From assembly GCA_020846515.1 (NCBI GenBank), contig JADLDX010000585.1, positions 1-14,760 on the forward strand: a stretch of DNA of 14,760 bases, written 5' to 3'. This document shows positions 1 to 6,044 of the stretch, piece after piece. The stretch comes from Pirellulaceae bacterium. GTDB lineage: Bacteria; Planctomycetota; Planctomycetia; Pirellulales; Pirellulaceae. How positions within the stretch are numbered: the first letter of the stretch is position 1; the number at the start of each line of letters is the position of its first letter. The position numbers and the translations under genes were made by a program. Below the pieces are notes generated by a model that had not been told where the DNA came from, made no database searches, and saw only the letters and a list, made by a program, of their open reading frames with translations.

Positions 1-689
1 CTATCGTGCTCAGCCGAACCTATCGACTGAACAGCTTGAATGACGCGGCGGCGATGAAAGTGGACCCTGACAATCGACTGCTCTGGCGCATGAATCGTCA
101 GCGATTGGACGCCGAAGCGCTGCGTGACGGATTGTTGGCGGTCAGCGGCGAACTGCAACCAAGCGGCGGTGGTCCAGCCCTGGTGCTTGAAGAGATCGAG
201 AACTGTGGAGCTCTGGTTCTACAGGGAGTGAACCCGCCCAACTACGCGCACCGTAAGCCACGTGCGGGCGAAGAGTTCTTGCGTACGATTTACTTGCCAG
301 TGATGCGAACCAACACCGCGACGAACGACCGCCTGCGATCGTTCTTCGACTTCGTCAATCCCGCTCAAATTGCAGGGCAGCGCAGTCAAACCGTCGTGCC
401 GACCCAATCCCTGTTTGTGATGAACAATGATCTATTCCGGAAACGAGCCAAGGCGTTAGCGGATCAACTACTGTCTGATTCAGCGCCAGCCGACGTGCGA
501 CTAAATCAGCTCTGGCTGCGAGTCTTCAATCGGCCCGTCACGGCCGCCGAACGTGACGACACTCGTGCTTTCCTGACGCAAGTCGATGCAACACTCGAGG
601 CCAAAGACAAGCCTTCGCGCGATGTGTTGAGCTGGCAAGAGATCTGTCACGCGCTTTTGGCATCCAACGAATTTTTATTTCGTTTGTAA
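1..689 (+). CDS. PSD1 (DUF1553) family protein, C-terminal part, 5' truncated by window
   Basis: The reading frame is already open at base 3 and reads IVLSRTYRLNS, so the start lies upstream of the window. The fragment shows the C-terminal signature of planctomycete PSD1/DUF1553 proteins: the LSRTYRLNS block, then DPDNRLLWRMNRQRLDAEALRD, a FDFVNPA segment, TQSLFVMNND, and the terminal SWQEICHALLASNEFLFRL. These proteins usually also carry an N-terminal planctomycete cytochrome c (PSCyt1) and a DUF1549 domain, which would lie outside the window. They are secreted and their biochemical role is not established. The classical operon partner is a DUF1501 gene, found here at 1811-3211 but separated from this gene by a transposase/REP module. 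The stop codon TAA is at 687-689, and the first REP begins only three bases later. Family assignment is firm; function is not. Confidence 0.9.
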   Translation, partial: IVLSRTYRLNSLNDAAAMKVDPDNRLLWRMNRQRLDAEALRDGLLAVSGELQPSGGGPALVLEEIENCGALVLQGVNPPNYAHRKPRAGEEFLRTIYLPVMRTNTATNDRLRSFFDFVNPAQIAGQRSQTVVPTQSLFVMNNDLFRKRAKALADQLLSDSAPADVRLNQLWLRVFNRPVTAAERDDTRAFLTQVDATLEAKDKPSRDVLSWQEICHALLASNEFLFRL

Positions 690-692
690 AAT

Positions 693-797
693 GTAGCCGA
701 GTTGCTCCGCAACTCGGCATGAACAGTTTTGAGCGAGCGGATTTTACGGGCAAGTAAGACAAATGGTAATTGAGGAGTCGCGGAGCGATTCCTCTAC
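693..797. repeat. Left BIME: head-to-head REP pair
   Basis: The first REP is GTAG (693-696) followed by a perfect 9-bp hairpin, CCGAGTTGC (697-705) and GCAACTCGG (709-717), with loop TCC. The second REP lies on the opposite strand at 772-797. Its arms are GAGGAGTCGC (772-781) and GCGATTCCTC (785-794), with one G-T wobble and loop GGA, ending in CTAC (794-797). Read on the minus strand it has the same design: GTAG, 9-bp stem, TCC loop. The 54-base spacer is only loosely similar to that of the right-hand BIMEs, although the total length (105 bp) is nearly the same. The right REP is followed by GAAGG, which reappears after the REP at 1796. Confidence 0.85.
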
Positions 798-803
798 GAA
801 GGC

Positions 804-808
804 GAGGA
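804..808 (+). promoter_or_regulatory. Shine-Dalgarno GAGGA for the RAYT gene
   Basis: GAGGA lies six bases before ATG 815 and supports that start over the TTG at 770, which would translate through the REP hairpin. A second purine block, GAAGG, lies at 798-802 directly after the REP. Confidence 0.6.
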
Positions 809-814
809 TTGACT

Positions 815-1591
815 ATGTCACTTGACGATTACTTCGGGTTCTTCGATGCTACGCAGCCCTATACCGTTAGCTTTGGTGAATTGCCACATTGGGAACAGGA
901 AGGCGCCACGTACTTCATCACGTTTAGAACTGCTGATTCGTTACCTGCGTCGGTTGGGGAACTGCTGACACACCAACGTGACGACTGGTTGCGACGTCAT
1001 GGTATTCACCCGGAACGTGAAGATTGGGTGACTGCACTTGGGCGGTTATCACATGATCTCCAGCGTGCCTACCATCGTGAGTACGCCACGAAACTGGAAG
1101 CTGCGTTGGATCAAGGATATGGAGAGTGTGTTCTGAGAGACCAGCACTTGGCGAAAATTGTATCGGATGCTTTGTTGTATTTTGATGGGTTTCATGTAGC
1201 AGAGTCGCCCCGCGACTCTGATGACGAGTTGCGGAGCAATTCGTCTACGAAAGACGAAACTACGAAAGAAGTATTAGCGAGCCCAACGGTGCGTTATCAC
1301 GTTTCGGATTTCGTCGTAATGCCAAATCATGCGCATGTTATGGTCTGCTTTCTGCCTGGCGTGCGCTTACTGGGCCAGTGCCGATCTTGGAAGCATTACA
1401 CTGCGGTAAAGGTCAATTCGGCTCTTGGTCGATCCGGTGAGTTTTGGCAGCATGAAAGCTTCGATCATTTGGTACGTGATCCCGACCATTTCATAAAGTT
1501 TCGCAACTATATTGCTAAGAACAGAGAGAAAGCCAAGCTGAAACCGGATGAAGGCATCTATTATCGTTGCCCCGATGAGATTTGCCCGTAG
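815..1591 (+). CDS. REP-associated tyrosine transposase (RAYT, Y1_Tnp/HUH family)
   Basis: This is a 258-residue single-strand DNA transposase of the Y1/IS200-like RAYT family, which cleaves REP hairpins using one tyrosine and a HUH metal-binding motif. Visible motifs are ATYFITFRTADSLP near residues 31-44 (first strand of the Y1 fold), ECVLRD near 104-109, the HUH motif in MPNHAHVMV (His172 and His174) and the probable catalytic Tyr232 in FRNYIAKNREKA. ATG 815 is preferred because of the GAGGA six bases upstream. An unusual insertion of roughly 33 residues (about 127-159) sits between FDG and RYHVSDFVVMPNH, where relatives normally run almost directly from one to the other. Residues 128-145 of it are encoded by a REP pair. 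The TAG stop (1589-1591) is part of the GTAG of the next REP. All catalytic motifs are present, so the protein may still be active. The DNA flanking it is its presumed substrate. Confidence 0.92.
   Translation: MSLDDYFGFFDATQPYTVSFGELPHWEQEGATYFITFRTADSLPASVGELLTHQRDDWLRRHGIHPEREDWVTALGRLSHDLQRAYHREYATKLEAALDQGYGECVLRDQHLAKIVSDALLYFDGFHVAESPRDSDDELRSNSSTKDETTKEVLASPTVRYHVSDFVVMPNHAHVMVCFLPGVRLLGQCRSWKHYTAVKVNSALGRSGEFWQHESFDHLVRDPDHFIKFRNYIAKNREKAKLKPDEGIYYRCPDEICP
1196..1248. repeat. Compact REP pair inside the RAYT reading frame
   Basis: Two head-to-head REPs lie only two bases apart within the coding sequence. REP A is GTAG (1196-1199) followed by a 9-bp stem, CAGAGTCGC (1200-1208) with GCGACTCTG (1212-1220), loop CCC. 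REP B has arms GACGAGTTGC (1223-1232) and GCAATTCGTC (1236-1245) with one wobble, loop GGA, ending in CTAC (1245-1248). Both have the same design as the REPs outside the gene. They are translated in frame as residues 128-145 of the transposase, a Ser/Asp/Glu-rich stretch. A 10-bp direct repeat, CTACGAAAGA, follows at 1245-1254 and 1260-1269. Confidence 0.85.
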
Positions 1592-1691
1592 CCGAGTTGC
1601 TCCGCAACTCGGCGCATCCATTTATTTACAATCCACCTTACCCGGCAGATTCAAAGAAGATGGTTGAGGAGTCGCGGAGCGATTCCTCTAC
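1588..1691. repeat. Right BIME copy 1, overlapping the RAYT stop codon
   Basis: The first REP is GTAG (1588-1591) plus the 9-bp hairpin CCGAGTTGC (1592-1600)/GCAACTCGG (1604-1612), loop TCC. It is identical in the hairpin to the REP at 693. The opposing REP at 1666-1691 is identical to that at 772-797. The 53-base spacer contains TTTATTTACAATCCACC and ACCCGGCAGATTC. With the next unit this forms a tandem duplication with a period of about 106 bases. The TAG of the transposase gene lies within the GTAG. Confidence 0.88.
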
Positions 1692-1693
1692 AA

Positions 1694-1796
1694 GTGGCCG
1701 GTTGCTCCGCAACTCGGCACATCCATTTATTTGCAATCCACCTTACCCGGCAGACTCGAAGAAGATAATTGAGGAGTCGCGGAGCGATTCCTCTAC
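1694..1796. repeat. Right BIME copy 2 (tandem copy, degenerate left REP)
   Basis: This is a near-copy of 1588-1691. Its left REP is damaged: GTAG has become GTGG (1694-1697) and one A of the left arm is lost (CCGGTTGC, 1698-1705), while the right arm GCAACTCGG (1709-1717) is intact. The spacer differs from copy 1 at only a few positions. The right REP (1771-1796) is intact, ending CTAC, and is followed directly by the ribosome-binding site of the DUF1501 gene. Confidence 0.87.
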
Positions 1797-1802
1797 GAAG
1801 GA
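1797..1802 (+). promoter_or_regulatory. Shine-Dalgarno GAAGGA for the DUF1501 gene
   Basis: GAAGGA ends eight bases before ATG 1811 and starts at the base after the CTAC of the last REP. It decides the start in favour of 1811 over an upstream TTG at 1769 that would read through the REP hairpin. Confidence 0.65.
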
Positions 1803-1810
1803 AACCAAAT

Positions 1811-3211
1811 ATGAAATATACTTTACCAATCAATCGTCGCCAGATGCTTCAGTCGGCGGGCTGTGGGTTTGGAGGTCTGGCGCTGGCAGACATTCTTCGT
1901 GCGGCTAGCAATCCATCCGCTGCGCGGATTCCTGACTGTGAGCCCAAAGCGAAACGGGTGATCTTCCTGTTCATGGCGGGCGGGCCTTCGCAGCACGATC
2001 TATTTGACCCGAAGGCATACATTCGAAAGAAGCATGGTGAGAAGATCGATTCACCGCTGCGCAAAGAAGTTACGCAAGTGGGAACGGAGAAGTTTCTGGC
2101 GCTTGGAGAAGCGGCTCCGGTCAGGCCGCGTGGCCAATCGGGGATGTTGATATCGGATCTCCTACCGCAACTGTCGAGCGTCGCAGATGACATCTGCCTG
2201 CTGCGCGGGATGAACGCAGATAACCCTCAACATGCTAGCGCGACGAACCAGTTTCACACGGGTGTCTTCACTGAAGTGCGACCATCCATGGGGGCTTGGA
2301 TCAGTTATGGTCTAGGGACCGAAAATAATGATCTGCCCAGTTTCGTCAGCATTCATGCGCCTGGTGTGCGCACTTATGCCTCGGGCTTTCTGCCCGCGAA
2401 ACATCAAGGCACTCCGCTCACAGTGCCATTGAACGACAAGACCTTGCCGATCGAGAATTTGAGAAACGCGTCAAGCAACCAGACGATACAGCGGCAGCGG
2501 ATTGATTTGACAAAACGTTTGAATCAGCGATTGCTGGATAATCTTCAAGGCGACGCAAACATGGAAGGGATGATCCAGAACATGGAACTTGCCTTTCGTA
2601 TGCAGACGACGACGCCGCAATTGGTCGATCTATCCCATGAGACCCAGTCCACACTCGATCTTTATGGTATTGGCGGCAAAGATAGTGACAAGCACGGCCG
2701 GGCGTGTCTATTGGCACGTAAGCTGAGCGAGTCTGGGGTACGGTTCGTGCAGGTCACAATGGATGGCTGGGACCATCACGGTGATATTCGTGGCAACTTG
2801 CCGCGGCTCTGCCAACAGACCGATCGGCCGGTCGTGGGACTGCTTAAGGATTTGAAACAGCGTGGGTTGCTCGATGAAACGCTGGTACTTTGGTCCGGTG
2901 AATTTGGTCGTACTCCCTGGAGTCAGGATCTGAGCGGCACTGCCCCGATCGAGAAGCATGGTCGTGAGCATCAGCCGGAAAGCTTTTGTGCATGGATGGC
3001 TGGCGGCGGCGTGAAGGGTGGTCTGACTTATGGTGAAACCGATCATATGGGCTACCGCGTGGTCGAAGGCAAAGTCCACATTCATGACCTGCATGCCACC
3101 ATGCTACACTTGCTCGGCATCGACCATACCAGACTTACCTGGAACCAAGTTGGCCGCGACTTCCGCTTGACCGATGTCCACGGCTCGGTGGTCAAGGAGA
3201 TCCTGGCATGA
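1811..3211 (+). CDS. DUF1501 family secreted protein (sulfatase/alkaline-phosphatase-like fold)
   Basis: This is a 466-residue protein starting MKYTLPINRRQMLQSAGCGF. The RR-x-x-L pair at residues 9-10, followed by a Gly/Ala/Leu-rich stretch, is the twin-arginine-like export signal usual for DUF1501 proteins. The family core is clear: KRVIFLFMAGGPSQHDLFDPK (about 49-68), GWDHHGD (319-325), WSGEFGRTP (from 361) and the C-terminal HGREHQPESFCAWMAGGGVKGG and DLHATMLHLLGIDH blocks. DUF1501 proteins are placed near the alkaline phosphatase/sulfatase superfamily because of the metal-site-like His and Asp residues, but their substrate is not known. The gene usually follows a PSD1 gene directly in one operon. 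Here the RAYT module separates them, and transcription may have to cross several hairpins. The start is set by the GAAGGA at 1797-1802. A full-length, undamaged gene. Confidence 0.93.
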   Translation: MKYTLPINRRQMLQSAGCGFGGLALADILRAASNPSAARIPDCEPKAKRVIFLFMAGGPSQHDLFDPKAYIRKKHGEKIDSPLRKEVTQVGTEKFLALGEAAPVRPRGQSGMLISDLLPQLSSVADDICLLRGMNADNPQHASATNQFHTGVFTEVRPSMGAWISYGLGTENNDLPSFVSIHAPGVRTYASGFLPAKHQGTPLTVPLNDKTLPIENLRNASSNQTIQRQRIDLTKRLNQRLLDNLQGDANMEGMIQNMELAFRMQTTTPQLVDLSHETQSTLDLYGIGGKDSDKHGRACLLARKLSESGVRFVQVTMDGWDHHGDIRGNLPRLCQQTDRPVVGLLKDLKQRGLLDETLVLWSGEFGRTPWSQDLSGTAPIEKHGREHQPESFCAWMAGGGVKGGLTYGETDHMGYRVVEGKVHIHDLHATMLHLLGIDHTRLTWNQVGRDFRLTDVHGSVVKEILA

Positions 3212-3402
3212 AGCGAGGCGCAGATCTCACTCACCAGTCAACGATGAACTGATGCGAGTGCCGCGTGAGCCTGTCTGCAGCGTATCGTGCATTTTTGCCC
3301 AGCGACTTGGATGGTTTTAGAATTGCCGCACGAGGAACAATTTTTGGTCGTGAGGAATAGCCAAGATCCACCGCAACTACATTCAAATAGAACTAACAAC
3401 TC
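3212..3402. other. Intergenic spacer, no gene or clear signal seen
   Basis: There are 191 bases between the DUF1501 stop and the dehydrogenase start. An ATG overlaps the DUF1501 stop (3208-3210) but opens only a 14-codon frame. No strong hairpin, promoter or repeat was recognised. A Shine-Dalgarno for the downstream gene is not evident. Confidence 0.5.
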
Positions 3403-4371
3403 ATGCCATTGATTGCCATTATCGATTGGGCTGCTTCGCCACTGGATGACTCCGATGCTGCCGTGGAACGAGCGGCGATTGGCGATGCCGCTCAAGTGAA
3501 GCGTTTTTTATGTTCGAGCGACGCTGACTTTAATGACGAGATATGTGACGCCGACGCTCTCATTGTCTGGCACAACACGCCAATCACGGCTGCTGGTCTT
3601 AGACGGCTGCGGAGTTGTAAGGCGCTAATTCGCAACGGCGTGGGCTATGATTCGGTGGACATTGATGCGGCCCGGCAACTGGGGATTCCGGTCTGCAATG
3701 TGCCGGACTATGGAACCGAAGAAGTCGCTGATCATGCCATTGCGTTAGCACTCGCATTATGCCGTCAATTGTTTCCGCTGGATGCCGAGGCCAAAAGCCT
3801 GGGTTGGGTGATTCGCGTCCAGCCGAAACTGCGCCGACTTCGCGAACTAGTATTTGGCGTGATTGGACTTGGGCGCATTGGTACGGCGACGGCGCTCAGG
3901 GCGAAAGCGTTGGGATTCCAAGTTTGCTTTTACGACCCGTACCTGCCCAATGGCGTCGACAAAGCGATTGGGATTGCTCGCGCTAAATCGCTGTCTGATT
4001 TACTGGTGAAAGCCGATGTGCTTTCGATCCATTGTCCACTCAATGAAGAAACTCGTCACATGATTGACGAAGTGGAACTAGCGCTGATGAAGCCAACGGC
4101 CTTCGTCGTCAATACGGCTCGCGGCGCTGTCATCAAGAAGACGGCGATCCTGAAGGCGCTGCGAAATGGTAGATTGGCTGGTGCGGGTTTAGACGTTGTC
4201 GAGGACGAGCCGTTGAAAACGTCCGACGAAGCCGCCACACCAAACCTGATTGTCACCTGCCACGCTGCGTTTTGCAGTGTTGAGTCGAAGAATGAAATGC
4301 GAGTAACCTCGGCCCGGATCGCCTTGGCCGCGGTTGCAGGTCTACCGCTGGAAAATGTTGTCAACGGCTAG
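3403..4371 (+). CDS. D-isomer-specific 2-hydroxyacid dehydrogenase, NAD-binding (CtBP-like)
   Basis: This is a 322-residue cytoplasmic enzyme predicted to interconvert a 2-keto acid and a D-2-hydroxy acid with NAD(P). The N-terminal substrate-binding part includes LIRNGVGYDSVDIDAARQLG (about 75-94), followed by the PDYGTEEVADHAIAL block (101-115). The Rossmann motif is VFGVIGLGRIG, with GLGRIG at 155-160 and the acidic residue Asp178 in FYDPY typical of NAD preference. The catalytic triad appears complete: Arg240 in NTARGAV, Glu269 in VVEDEP and His287 in VTCHAAF. The last motif has Cys where relatives usually have Pro before the His. The layout and the TEEVADH block are closest to the CtBP-like/C-terminal-binding branch rather than formate or lactate dehydrogenase; the substrate cannot be read from sequence. 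No convincing Shine-Dalgarno precedes the ATG. The stop TAG shares its G with the start of an inverted repeat. Confidence 0.92.
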   Translation: MPLIAIIDWAASPLDDSDAAVERAAIGDAAQVKRFLCSSDADFNDEICDADALIVWHNTPITAAGLRRLRSCKALIRNGVGYDSVDIDAARQLGIPVCNVPDYGTEEVADHAIALALALCRQLFPLDAEAKSLGWVIRVQPKLRRLRELVFGVIGLGRIGTATALRAKALGFQVCFYDPYLPNGVDKAIGIARAKSLSDLLVKADVLSIHCPLNEETRHMIDEVELALMKPTAFVVNTARGAVIKKTAILKALRNGRLAGAGLDVVEDEPLKTSDEAATPNLIVTCHAAFCSVESKNEMRVTSARIALAAVAGLPLENVVNG

Positions 4372-4432
4372 TTTAACAGTCAGCCGTAGGCGTACTCAGA
4401 TGAACGAGTACGCCTGCGGCTGACTGTTAAAC
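4371..4432. repeat. 27-bp near-perfect inverted repeat after the dehydrogenase gene
   Basis: Arm one is 4371-4397 (begins GTTTAACAGTCAGCCG) and arm two is 4406-4432 (ends CGGCTGACTGTTAAAC). They pair over 27 positions with a single T-G wobble around an 8-base loop. The transcript would fold into a very stable hairpin directly at the stop codon, whose last base is the first base of the arm. A third copy of the arm, in direct orientation, is at 4536-4562. It could act as a terminator-like or mRNA-stabilising structure, but there is no U-tract. The repetition suggests an interspersed repeat family. Confidence 0.85.
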
Positions 4433-4446
4433 GCAAGACCGTTCAT

Positions 4447-4529
4447 TTAAGCGGAGCAGCGCAAGCTGCCCGGTGTTTCTGCGAGAAAAGCCAGGCGGAA
4501 CCGGACGGCTCGCGCCGATTCCGCTTTAA
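4447..4529. repeat. Second structured repeat between the two arm copies
   Basis: An approximately 83-bp segment is bounded by TTAAGCGGA (4447-4455) and its imperfect complement TCCGCTTTAA (4520-4529). Inside are GCAGC-GCAA-GCTGC (4456-4469), a hairpin with a GNRA-type tetraloop, and CGGC-TCGC-GCCG (4506-4517). The arrangement of nested small palindromes resembles an interspersed intergenic repeat of a different family from the GTAG REPs. Only one copy is visible in the window, so family membership is inference. Confidence 0.45.
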
Positions 4530-4535
4530 GTACTC

Positions 4536-4562
4536 GTGTAACAGTCAGCCGCAGGCGTACTC
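4536..4562 (+). repeat. Third copy of the 27-bp repeat arm
   Basis: This matches the arm at 4371-4397 with two differences, and differs from the reverse complement of the arm at 4406-4432 by one base. It is followed at 4569-4582 by AACCGCAAGCGTAC, which looks like a further decayed copy of the CAGCCGCAGGCGTAC core. It lies about 40 bases upstream of the next gene start. Confidence 0.75.
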
Positions 4563-4603
4563 CCTTACCCAACCGCAAGCGTACAAGCACCAGGCCTCCA
4601 TCC

Positions 4604-6031
4604 ATGACTCAAACAACAAGTCGTCCAAGCGATCGCCTTGCACTGGTTCTCACCTTGGCAATCACCCTGTTGTTTGCGCCGCTGAGCGTCTTCGCGGACG
4701 AGCAGTCCAAACGGCTTGAGCTGGGTTCGCGCAGGGAGCTCTTTGTTGATCGATATTTGATCGACAAGATGTCTGGTACTCATCTAAAGTTGCACCAGCC
4801 CCAACTTGCAGAGCCGATGACCGAACCGGCAAACAACATGGAATATGGTACGGTGATCAAAGACGGAAACCTTTTTCGTCTCTACACCCGCGAGGCGCGC
4901 GGGGCGAAGTTCGATGGCGACAGCAGTGAAGTCACCCGATACTGTGAGAGCCAGGACTGTGTTCATTGGACCCGACCAAAACTTGGACTGCATGTGATCG
5001 ATGGAACGAAAGATAACAATGTGATTTTGCATGAGAAGAGCGTGTGCCATAACTTCTCGCCGTTTTTGGATAGTCGCCCTGGCGTGCCAGCTAGCGAGCG
5101 CTTCAAGGCCTTGGCCGGTACCATTCATCGCAATCCTGGTGGCGGACTGATCGCCTTCGCATCTGGTGACGGTATTCATTGGCGCAAGTTGAGCGATAAA
5201 CCAGTTATGACCAAGGGTGCGTTCGACTCGCAGAACGTTGCCTTTTGGTCTGCGACAGAAGGTAAGTATGTGGCCTATGTGCGCACCTTCACGGCCGGAG
5301 TCAGTACGGCCACTGAATGGCGTTTGGATGGACTGCGCAGCGTATCGCGCGCCACCTCGGAGGATTTTCTGCACTGGACCGAGCCGGTGCCTCTGAATCC
5401 CAACTTCACCGGCGAGCACCTCTATACGACGCTGACTCACCCCTACTTCCGCGCGCCGCATATTTACGTGGCCCTGCCGACTCGGTTTCATCCTGAGCGT
5501 GGCGAAAGCACGGACATTATGTTCATGACTGCCCGCGGAGATCAGCCCTTTGATCGCACCTTCCGTGAAGCTTTCATTCGACCTGGCTTGGACCCAAACC
5601 GCTGGGGCAACCGTTCGAACTATGCGGCACTGAATGTTGTGCCCACCGGCCCCAACGAAATGTCGATCTACACCACGCCTTACCGTCGGTTTACGCTCCG
5701 CACGGATGGCTTTGCGTCGGTGCATGCAGGTGCCGATGCCGGCGAATTGCTCACCAAACCATTTGTCTTCGCGGGCGATGAACTTTCGCTAAACTACTCC
5801 ACTAGCGCCGGCGGCAGCGTGAAGTTAGAGATCCAGGACGAGCTAGGGAAAGCGATACCCGGTTATGCGCTGGCAGATCACCAAGCGATGGTGGGCGACT
5901 CCATCGACCAGACCGTCGTTTGGAACAAAAAGACGGACGTCGCGCGTTTGGCCGGCAAGACCATTCGGCTACGTTTTGTATTGCAGGAAGCCGACATCTT
6001 CGCGTTCCAATTTATCCGAAAAGGGACCTGA
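4604..6031 (+). CDS. Secreted glycosidase-like protein (five-bladed beta-propeller type), substrate unknown
   Basis: This 475-residue protein has a classical signal peptide: Arg11, then the hydrophobic stretch LALVLTLAITLLFAPLSVF, with cleavage likely after Ala31 (VFA/DE). The mature part opens with LELGSRRELFVDRYLIDKM and carries repeated D-G-I-H-W and D-C-V-H-W type strands (CESQDCVHWTRP, ASGDGIHWRKL, TSEDFLHWTEP). These are typical of the GH32/GH43/sialidase-like beta-propeller proteins abundant in planctomycetes and Bacteroidetes. The last 100 residues or so (from GELLTKPFVFAGDELSLNYS) resemble a separate beta-sandwich. I cannot assign catalytic residues, so a true hydrolase activity is inferred. 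The export signal places it outside the cytoplasm. It lies 26 bases upstream of the di-haem protein gene and is probably co-transcribed with it. The Shine-Dalgarno is weak. The C-terminal codons and stop lie in a small palindrome (6019-6038). Confidence 0.75.
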   Translation: MTQTTSRPSDRLALVLTLAITLLFAPLSVFADEQSKRLELGSRRELFVDRYLIDKMSGTHLKLHQPQLAEPMTEPANNMEYGTVIKDGNLFRLYTREARGAKFDGDSSEVTRYCESQDCVHWTRPKLGLHVIDGTKDNNVILHEKSVCHNFSPFLDSRPGVPASERFKALAGTIHRNPGGGLIAFASGDGIHWRKLSDKPVMTKGAFDSQNVAFWSATEGKYVAYVRTFTAGVSTATEWRLDGLRSVSRATSEDFLHWTEPVPLNPNFTGEHLYTTLTHPYFRAPHIYVALPTRFHPERGESTDIMFMTARGDQPFDRTFREAFIRPGLDPNRWGNRSNYAALNVVPTGPNEMSIYTTPYRRFTLRTDGFASVHAGADAGELLTKPFVFAGDELSLNYSTSAGGSVKLEIQDELGKAIPGYALADHQAMVGDSIDQTVVWNKKTDVARLAGKTIRLRFVLQEADIFAFQFIRKGT

Positions 6032-6040
6032 CCCTTTTTT
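6019..6040 (+). terminator. Small palindrome overlapping the stop codon, with T-run (weak terminator or repeat)
   Basis: AAAAGGG (6019-6025) and CCCTTTT (6032-6038) can pair around a six-base loop that contains part of the TGA stop, followed by two more T. The stem has only three G-C pairs, so termination would be inefficient. It may instead be one of the short GGGACCTGACCC-type palindromes that are scattered in such genomes; that family claim is from memory and needs a search. Confidence 0.35.
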
Positions 6041-6044
6041 CACT

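Larger units (their letters stand above)
693..1796 (+). mobile_element. RAYT/REP (REPtron-like) module inserted between PSD1 and DUF1501 genes
   Basis: This is a compact module of about 1.1 kb. It consists of a left head-to-head REP pair (693-797), a Y1/HUH REP-associated tyrosine transposase (815-1591) and two tandem head-to-head REP pairs (1588-1691 and 1694-1796). Its outermost bases are GTAG (693-696) on the left and CTAC (1793-1796) on the right. GTAG is the tetranucleotide that RAYT enzymes of enterobacteria recognise at the foot of REP hairpins. On paper, deleting the module joins the PSD1 stop to a Shine-Dalgarno plus ATG for DUF1501 with 17 bases between, which is ordinary operon spacing. 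No target-site duplication was identified, as expected for a single-strand HUH mechanism. The boundaries are inferred from REP positions, not from comparison with an empty site. Confidence 0.7.

Noticed and set aside
770..814. TTG start for the RAYT at 770
   Set aside because: It would translate through the REP hairpin as an Arg-rich 15-residue extension; ATG 815 has a well-placed GAGGA.
693..1796. CRISPR-like array from regularly spaced palindromes
   Set aside because: The palindromes are in head-to-head pairs, the tandem units share near-identical spacers, and a RAYT lies between them. This is a REP/BIME arrangement.
1582..1908. 108-codon + strand open frame across the tandem BIMEs
   Set aside because: Its repetitive translation is a by-product of the two BIME copies, and it overlaps the true starts of the DUF1501 gene in another frame. 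No Shine-Dalgarno or family resemblance.
3208..3252. 14-codon frame overlapping the DUF1501 stop (ATGA)
   Set aside because: Too short, with no family or context support; probably chance.
4784..5725. 313-codon minus-strand open frame opposite the glycosidase-like gene
   Set aside because: Shadow of a gene with clear signal peptide and family features on the + strand; the translation is rich in Arg and His with no recognisable domain.
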